Part shown: piece by piece, positions 57,406 through 64,000 of the stretch | How positions within the stretch are numbered: position 1 is the stretch's first letter | How the letters are laid out: the number at the start of each line of letters is the position of its first letter | From: Aselliscus stoliczkanus | Taxonomy: Eukaryota > Chordata > Mammalia > Chiroptera > Hipposideridae | Assembly: GCA_033961575.1 (NCBI GenBank) | Contig: CM066727.1 | Location: 150,955,434-151,019,433 of the forward strand | Direction of reading: 5' to 3' | Length of the DNA stretch: 64,000 bases | The notes under the pieces: model-generated | What the model saw: only the letters and a program-made list of their open reading frames with translations | Told to the model about the DNA's origin: nothing | Databases searched by the model: none | Position numbers and translations under genes: made by a program

Positions 57406-58684
57406 GAAAGTCATTTATATTACATCGTAACTCATAAAATTTAGGGTTTTTTCACGTCTCTCATCGAAAATGAAAATCACCCTAAGATGATGTTGGTGAT
57501 TAGAAACAGAATGAAATGAGTGTACAGGTATTCCTTTTGCCTCATAATCCTGAATACTACCAACAACTGCCAAGAATTGACTTGCTGGAGACCTTAGGGT
57601 ATCTTTCTAGATTCAAAAAAATAGAATTAGAAAGGTATGCTCTTAGGTGAAGGAGATGGACCCTAAATTGGGACCAGCCCATATTGGTAAAAAGGGGCCA
57701 TGCATAGAGGTAAGAAAACAATGCACTTTCATAGGCAGAAACAAAGCAGGGAACAAGTTCAGAAACTAGGACAATTGAGAAGGGGGCATTTCATGAGGTC
57801 TTTTGGAGTACTCTTCTTGTGGCCTATGAGAGCACTCATTTATAGTAGATAATTTGAATTTTTAAATTTAATATATTTATCTTAATTTACCTAAGTCTTT
57901 AGGAGGTGGTTTTAGGAGCAATGTATGTAAGAGTAAAGGAAGTTGTAGCCTGTGACATATTTACATGCTCTCTGATATCAATCTGGAGGAACAGCATCAA
58001 GTACTACCCATCCATGAGTCTCAAGTGTGAAATGAGATGCCCCATTGCAAAACTGGGATGAGCCAGAAAAAGAACATAATTATGAGCAATAGTTGCCAGG
58101 AGGATGATTACAGAGTAATGTGAGGTAATCCCCTCTACCTTAATTTTCTATATGACCTTAAAAAAAAAAAAAGGAGGCTTTTCAAAGGGAAGGGAAAGTT
58201 GATGATATAGTGATGCTATTAGTTTGATCAGCTCACACACTAAACTCTGCCATCAGGGCAGAAAAGAGCTAGACCTGTGCCAGAAAAATCCAGTGCCCAG
58301 GGCTGATAGTTGGAGGTCTCACTGTTCATATCTATTGCTTATCTTTCAGAGTTCTTATAACAGTAAAATAAATAGAAAAGGAGGATTATTGCATCATCTA
58401 AATGGAAAGAGAAAGTATTACATCAATGAAATATATATTTGAGTAGAACTAAAATTTAACCCTATAATCTATTCATTCACAAGTATTCATTGAACATCTA
58501 GTAGGTGTCAAATACTATGAAGACGGCTGGTAATAACAAACACGTTTGTTAATTTTTGCTACATGCTAATTAACATAGATAATTAGAAGCTACCTCTTGC
58601 ATGCCAGATATCACAATAAAATACTAATATTATTGATACAGGCAGGTAGATTGTTTGGAAGCAGGGGGCTAGCTGAAAACAGTA
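57406..58684. other. Intergenic, mostly unrecognised
   Basis: TTCATTCACAAGTATTCATT near 58471 is the start of the old repeat type also seen at 63.6 kb, here too short to delimit. No gene is supported. Confidence 0.4.
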
Positions 58685-58809
58685 CCACAATCTTTTCTTT
58701 TTCTTTTTTTTTGTTTTGAGGGCAGTGTCACTAGCCCTCATATGTGGGACCCGAACTGGGGCCACTGGCTTCCCAAGCCAGCGCTTAACCACCCCACAAT
58801 CTTTTCTTT
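58685..58809 (-). mobile_element. SINE type A, 5' truncated, with TSD
   Basis: The element at 58701-58793 has lost its GGCCGGCCGAGTGGCGCGG head. CCACAATCTTTTCTTT flanks it at 58685 and 58794. Confidence 0.92.
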
Positions 58810-59184
58810 GAATCTCAGATAATTTCCCTGATCTAGCTAGCTGTCCATTCCTAGAATAAAGATCCTTCCTGGATGCCTAGAAGAACAGTTGTGGTCCCAT
58901 CCTTCCCCCTGATTTCATCCAGATGAACGTAGTGATCCCTCCTCTGCAGAGGGGTCTTAAGATCAAGGTATGTAAAATCTGTCAGCTGGGAAGTTATTTC
59001 TTGACCCTAACTTCAACCTTCTCCTGTAATTGAAGCTCATCCCTTCTTACATTGTCCTCCGTGGAGATGCAGCACAGGTGTAATCACTCTCCTCCAATAA
59101 ATCTTCAGGAATGAGAAGCCTGTCATAAGGCTTCTTCCCCTCAAGCAGACAATTTTCTAGGTTTCCATAATCTTTATTCACCCT

Positions 59185-60000
59185 CTCCTTTAAATTTTTT
59201 TAAATGAGCTTTTATTTTCAGAACAGCTTGATTCTGCAGAAAAATTATGAAGGCAGTATAGGTAGTTCTCATCTATCCCAAATCCAGTTTCCCCTTATAT
59301 TAACATCTTATATTAGTTACAACTGTACATGGTACATTAGTTACAATTAATGACCCAATATTGATATACTATTATAAACTAAAGTCTACACTTTTATTTG
59401 CCTATTGCCCTTTTTCTGTTCCAGAATCCCATCTAGATTCCACATTATATCTTGTCACCATGTTTCCTTAAGCTCCTCTTGGCTGTGACAGATTCTCAGG
59501 CTTCCCTTGTTTTGATTACCTTGACAGTCTTTTGATGACTTTAACCAGTGCTTTTGCAGAGCACTGGTCAGGTATTTTGTAGAATGTCCTTTAATTGGGA
59601 TTTGTTTTATGTTTATCTCATGATTAGACTGAGGTTATATTCTTTTTGTAGCAAGATCACAGTGATAAAGTGCCATTTTCATTACATCACATCAAGAGGA
59701 AGTTGATAGAATGATGTTTTACACCCTTTCCACAATGTACTCTTTGGAAGGAAGTCACAATTCACAGTTCACAATTAAGTAGTGAGTGGTGAGTACACTC
59801 CATCTCCTTGAGGGCACAGAATCAACATAAATTATTTGAAAATATTCTACACAGGATATTTGTCTGTATGTCTGTATGTATGTATGTATTCAATCATTTA
59901 TTTATATCAGTATGGAATTGTGGATTTTTACCTGATACTTTGCATTGCTCCCCTTTTTTCGTCCATTTCCTTAAAACAAGAGAACTGATCAATGTTCTGC
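59185..60000 (-). repeat. Old L1 3' end, minus strand
   Basis: The order AGCTTTTATTTTCAGAACAG, ACCTTGACAGTCTTTTGATG, TCAGGTATTTTGTAGAATGT, CTCATGATTAGACTGAGG, AAAGTGCCATTTTCATTACA, ACTCTTTGGAAGGAAGTCAC and TTTATATCAGTATGGAATTG follows the 3'UTR of old mammalian L1 (L1M type) as seen on the opposite strand. A TATG/TGTC microsatellite lies at about 59865-59890. Confidence 0.62.
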
Positions 60001-60156
60001 ATGGGTACCCTCAGCAAAGAGGATGGAGGTGGATGGGGGAAGGTAAAGACCAGTGGAAGGGATGGCAAGTTAGCTAAATTAGCTTACTTACACACCATTC
60101 TTTAACAAGAGTATATCCATTTGTCTTTTGCTTCAACTTTCTTTTAACAACAAAAG

Positions 60157-60292
60157 AAAATCTATAGCAGGCCGCCCAATGGCGCGAAGGTTGAGCGCTG
60201 GCTTGGGAGGCCGGCGGCCCCGGTTCGGGTCCCACATGTGAGGGCCAATGACACTGCCCTCAAAAAAAACAAAACAAAACAAAAACTATAGC
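60157..60292 (+). mobile_element. SINE type A
   Basis: The element at about 60169-60280 has the damaged head AGGCCGCCCAATGGCGCG and a normal remainder with GGTTCGGGTCCCACATGTG. CTATAGC on both sides (60162 and about 60286) is the visible part of the target duplication. Confidence 0.88.
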
Positions 60293-60344
60293 TAAAGTTT
60301 AAATATCACTGGTTAGGATTTATTTTCAGTGGATGTTATCTAAT

Positions 60345-60450
60345 GGAATGCCTTCATTTTCTCAATGAAGCAGAAAATGACTTGCCCAAGTCTAGTTAAG
60401 AAGTAGAGCTGGATCTTGTAATCTTCATTCTAGTCCTCATGGCAAGAGGA
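60345..60450 (-). repeat. MIR remnant
   Basis: AAAATGACTTGCCCAAGTCT and AAGAAGTAGAGCTGGATCTT match the MIR reverse complement. Confidence 0.5.
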
Positions 60451-60786
60451 GGCCTATGTGCTTTTCGCTTTATGCAAACAGCTTTAAGAGATAAAATTCA
60501 ATCCAAATCATATTGGTGGATTCCTACAGACTTGTGCTCCAAATCAGTTTTAATACCACCTTGAATTTCTCTAGAAAAAAGTTATTACTGGACTAGTCTT
60601 CTTTAGTATGGAGGGCCAGAGATTCATTTCCTCCCCTCCTCTATTTTCAAAGTATGGAAACAGAGGCATTGGAAAATGATCTGCATGCAATCAATATCAC
60701 CAATTGTTGAGAATAGAATTTAAATTTTTCCAATACAGGAGTCATTCAAGCAATAAATAAACGGCACTTATTAAAAATATAACTTG

Positions 60787-61250
60787 GGGGCTGGCCGAGT
60801 GGCGCAGTGGTTAAGAGCTGGTTTTGGGATGCCAGCAGCCCCGGTTCGGATCCCACATATGAGGGCCAGTGACACTGCCTTCCACAGCTAACAACAGCTC
60901 CACCTAGAGCTGGGCTGTGTGAGCCCTGGCGAGGGTGTAGGCTGCAGCCCCTGCTGCAGTGGGCTACCATAGGCTACAGTGAGTGGCCGGCAGCCAGTGT
61001 GAGTGGCTGGCAACCAGCGTGAGCTGCCAATAGCCGTGGTAAGCTACCATCCAGAGGCCGGCGACCGATCTGCTTCATCCAGGAAGAGTGCAATGATGAT
61101 ACCAACATGGGCCAGTGAAGCAACGTCCTCCGCAACTAGACTGAAGAACAAAAAAGACAGCAACTTGTCTGTTCCCCTTTCCCAATTCCCCAACGCTGTT
61201 CCCCTCCCCCAATTCCCCAATAAAATCTTTAAAAATATATATATATATAC

Positions 61251-61302
<52 letters not shown>
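60787..61302 (+). mobile_element. SINE type D with an (AT)n tail
   Basis: GGGGCTGGCCGAGTGGCGCA head, GC-rich body with GTGAGTGGCCGGCAGCCAG repeats, CCAGAGGCCGGCGACCGATC, CCCTCCCCCAATTCCCC and AATAAAATCTTT. The A-tail has become a long (AT)n from about 61228 to 61302. CTTGG occurs on both sides, but a full target duplication is masked by the AT run. Confidence 0.87.
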
Positions 61303-61304
<2 letters not shown>

Positions 61305-62439
61305 TGGTTTACAAAACTACATTTATCTACAATACTCTGGTACAGAAAGGGGAAATAAATATAGGGAGGAGGGTTTGCTTTGAGACCACAGGCAGAGGTG
61401 AGGCTCCAGCTTCCAGCTGTTTTCTACCTTTGCAAAAATGTTTCTCTTGCCCCAGGGACTCAACAAGTTGCCTACTTCTCAGCTTTGAAATCTGAAAGTG
61501 AAATCTCCACTTTCAAATCAGAAAGCGGAATCTGAACATTGATTCTGTAAGCCCCAAGTGAGGCAGCAGCCTTCCCCAGAGAACAAATTATTGGCAATTA
61601 CCCAGTGAGTTGCTTGGCTGCCTCCTTGAGCCAACATGAATATGTAGGTGGGACTAAGGCCCCACAATCCTCTCTGCTAGGAACTAGAAAAGAACCACTA
61701 TGTTCAATTTCTTATCTTCATTTCCAAAAAAGGAAAGTGTTCACTGCACCTCCTCCCCCCACCCCAACCCCAATGATTTGGCCAGAACCCTGTGGTGACA
61801 CAGAGAGGCAAGGAGCAAATGACTAGGTCTCCAGATAAGACTGAAAGTTTAGAGTTGAATCCTGACTACTGATGTTAATCACATACGTCAGTGCCTCGAG
61901 GAGTTGTGGAGTGAATAGCCTGTAAATCAGACCCATTTCAAGGTTTAAATCCATTTTAGTGAATATCACCTTTGCTACATAGGAAGGCCAATGAATTTCA
62001 AAGGGCAGGGTATAAAGGGTAAAGTGAAAGTAGGACAAAATAAGGTGCAAAAACTTGCCATTTAACCAAAAAGCTCTTTGTCTAAGTATTAGGATCATTT
62101 ATTACTTGGTGTTGGCACTGGTGTCATTGAAGGTGAGGCTCAGACATGTTTGTGAAGAGTTTAAATAAGGAAGTAAAGGAATAAAAAAATTGACTTTTCC
62201 CATACATTCCTCCATCTTTGTAGGTCTCTTCTTAATCCAACCCCATATAAGTAGGGATTTCCTTTTCCTTTCTTGAAGTGCATTAAGAAGATAAACAGTT
62301 TTTCCCTCTTACATCTGAGGAAATTCTTCCTAATATCTCAGCTTATCTATTCTCCCATTCAGCCTGCATCCCTAACATCTGTGTTACCATTGGACTTGAA
62401 CAATTCCATTAATAAAATTTAATTAAATATTTAATGAGC
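61303..62439. other. Intergenic, nothing recognised
   Basis: No supported gene or repeat. AAATCTCCACTTTCAAATCA near 61501 and ATCTGAAAGTGAAATC just before it are short direct near-repeats. Confidence 0.4.
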
Positions 62440-62670
62440 TTTAGTGGAAAGAACATGTCATGTAAAACAACAAAACTCAAGTGTTGTCTCTGCCACCTTT
62501 GGCTGTATGACTGGGCAAATAAGTACAGAGTCGTAATTTTCTAATCTATGCAATGGGGATGACAATGCCCTGCAATGAGTTATTGTGAGGATCAAACTAA
62601 ATGAAATCATGAGAGTAATTTCCTGAACTGTAACTGGCACATAATTGTTGTACAGTATTTAGTTCCCACA
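62440..62670 (+). repeat. MIR element
   Basis: GTGTTGTCTCTGCCACCTTT, GGCTGTATGACTGGGCAAAT, CTATGCAATGGGGATGACAA, GTTATTGTGAGGATCAAACT and CTGTAACTGGCACATAAT follow the MIR in sense orientation. Confidence 0.75.
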
Positions 62671-63619
62671 TGTCAAGCACTAAACTAGGTTTGTTGGATA
62701 CTATCCCATATACCACCATCCGTAATGAGGGAAGAGTGGAATTATGCTGTGGCAGAGTCACATCAAGGTACTGAAGAGACCACAGAAGGGAAGGGAGATG
62801 CTGGAATTCAGAGATGCGATCTGGTAGAGGTAGCACTGAGTATAGCTTTGATTGGATCAACACTGGAAAGTCTTATATAATGTGGAAGTGAAAGTTTTGT
62901 GGAGAGAAATACTCAAAAAAACTTCAGAGTTGGACTTTGGTATTTAGAGATACTTTCAGCTAATAGCCCATGGGAGATCTAACTGAGAAGAGATGCACAA
63001 GAGTGGAAATAGCCCAGAGAGACCTGAACTTTTTTCAGAGAAAAGAGCAGATTTTTTTTCTCTGGTTAAGTATATACCCAACCATGCTGATCCTTCAGGT
63101 GCTAGCAGCCTCTGAGAAAGGGGTTCCTGTGGGAGGAGACTCGACTTAGAGGAAGACAGGGTGGTGATACCAAGCCTGACTGTTGAGTATTCCAGCACCT
63201 GCCAGGGATGCCCTGGGGACGCCAGGTCTCCCCTGCTGGGGCCCAGCTGCCATCCCAGCCCTCCTGACATCTAACAATGGGCTGTTAAGAGGTCAGGAGG
63301 GAATAGGGCAGGCACGACAATGAGATTCCGATGCTATAGAAAGAGAAACAATTGGAACAGAGGGAGAGAGAAGCCAAGTGTTTGGGAACTGTGGATTGGG
63401 GAGGAGGGGAGGCAAGTGTGAGGATAAAATTAGAATGACTGGGATTTTATGGGGATGTCAGAGAATGAAGAGGAGACAGTCCGTCCTTGATTATTCTGTT
63501 CATAATAGAAAAGGTCAGCTCAGCAAGGAAACAGGCTCCCTTGTTCCTGGCCTTGAGATTGGTCTGTCAGTAACACTGAGCTGCTCTGCCACAGGAGCTT
63601 CATCTTGTCTCTCACCCAG
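62671..63619. other. Intergenic, nothing recognised
   Basis: Frames of about 104 codons on the minus strand at 63270-62956 and 110 on the plus strand at 63378-63710 have no recognisable domains, and the latter runs into an old repeat. I do not call genes here. Confidence 0.4.
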
Positions 63620-63880
63620 TCATTTAGTCTTCTATCCATTCAATGAATATTTATTAAACTCTTGCCATATATCAAGCTCTTTGCAAGGTACTGGGGACAA
63701 AAACCTGTAATTTAGCTCCCTGCTATTGATGAGCTAACAGACTTCAGGGGAGACAGATCTAGGAACACAGAAGGGCAGCAAAATTAATTAAATGCTTTGG
63801 TCGGGGTGGGAGTAAAATGCTTTGTGAGGTGAGCAAAGGAGCTATTAGCTCACAGGGTAGGAGAGCCTTATCCCTGCCTG
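63620..63880 (+). repeat. Old mammal-wide repeat, family not assigned
   Basis: CATTCAATGAATATTTATTA, CTTGCCATATATCAAGCTCT, AGGTACTGGGGACAAAAACC and TGATGAGCTAACAGACTTCA follow the common ancient 'tattcattgagcacc...ggtactggggacaaa' order. Confidence 0.5.
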
Positions 63881-63884
63881 GGAG

Positions 63885-63885
<1 letters not shown>

Positions 63886-63931
<46 letters not shown>
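63886..63931 (+). repeat. (GT)n microsatellite
   Basis: A pure GT run of about 22 units. Confidence 0.95.
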
Positions 63932-63932
<1 letters not shown>

Positions 63933-64000
63933 GGAGCAGCATCAAAATAGCTCCACAGGGCAAGTGACATCTTGAAATCTAGGAAGGAGTTTGGCAGTCT

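Noticed and set aside
45000..64000. Exons of NEUROD4 or another neighbour expected by synteny
   Set aside because: No frame of the expected length or with a basic helix-loop-helix motif is present. If synteny holds, the gene lies outside the window.

Overview
The window is mammalian nuclear DNA: AT-rich, gene-poor, and dense with LINE-1, tRNA-derived SINEs, MIR/L2 fossils and microsatellites. The two recognisable genes are single-exon olfactory receptors on the minus strand. The compound SINEs (GGCCGGCC heads, 'AAGATTGAA' and 'CACCTTGAGCTGAGCTGCC' blocks, AATAAAATCTTT tails) resemble, from memory, SINEs of rhinolophoid bats (horseshoe, leaf-nosed and relatives). I infer a bat of that group with moderate confidence. 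Perissodactyl ERE SINEs are the nearest alternative that I can recall.

Layout. 1-5 kb: an intact family 9-like olfactory receptor (606-1541) and three SINEs. 5.4-14.7 kb: one near full-length LINE-1 on the minus strand with a 2.6 kb 5'UTR, broken ORF1 and ORF2, and a nested 1.44 kb L1 derivative that joins ORF1 directly to 3'UTR without ORF2. 14.7-20.8 kb: intergenic DNA with a possible old LTR and SINEs. 20.8-21.8 kb: an OR9K-like receptor pseudogene with one nonsense codon. 22-34 kb: L1 fragments (two with inversion junctions), SINEs and microsatellites. 34.6-36.4 kb: a mariner DNA transposon with terminal repeats and TA duplication, split by a 514 bp SINE. 37-64 kb: no gene recognised; MIR and L2 remnants, a solo LTR at 39.4 kb, an old L1 3' end at 59 kb and further SINEs, with none between 43.4 and 55.0 kb.

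The receptors would act alone as odorant-sensing GPCRs; nothing here forms an operon or pathway. From memory the OR9K genes of human sit at one edge of the chromosome 12q13 receptor cluster near NEUROD4, so the gene-free right part may be the cluster edge; this is inference. The most interesting material is in the repeats: the ORF1-only L1 derivative, the tandem monomers in the L1 5'UTR, the mosaic SINE families that carry a CTCF-like motif, and the mariner.
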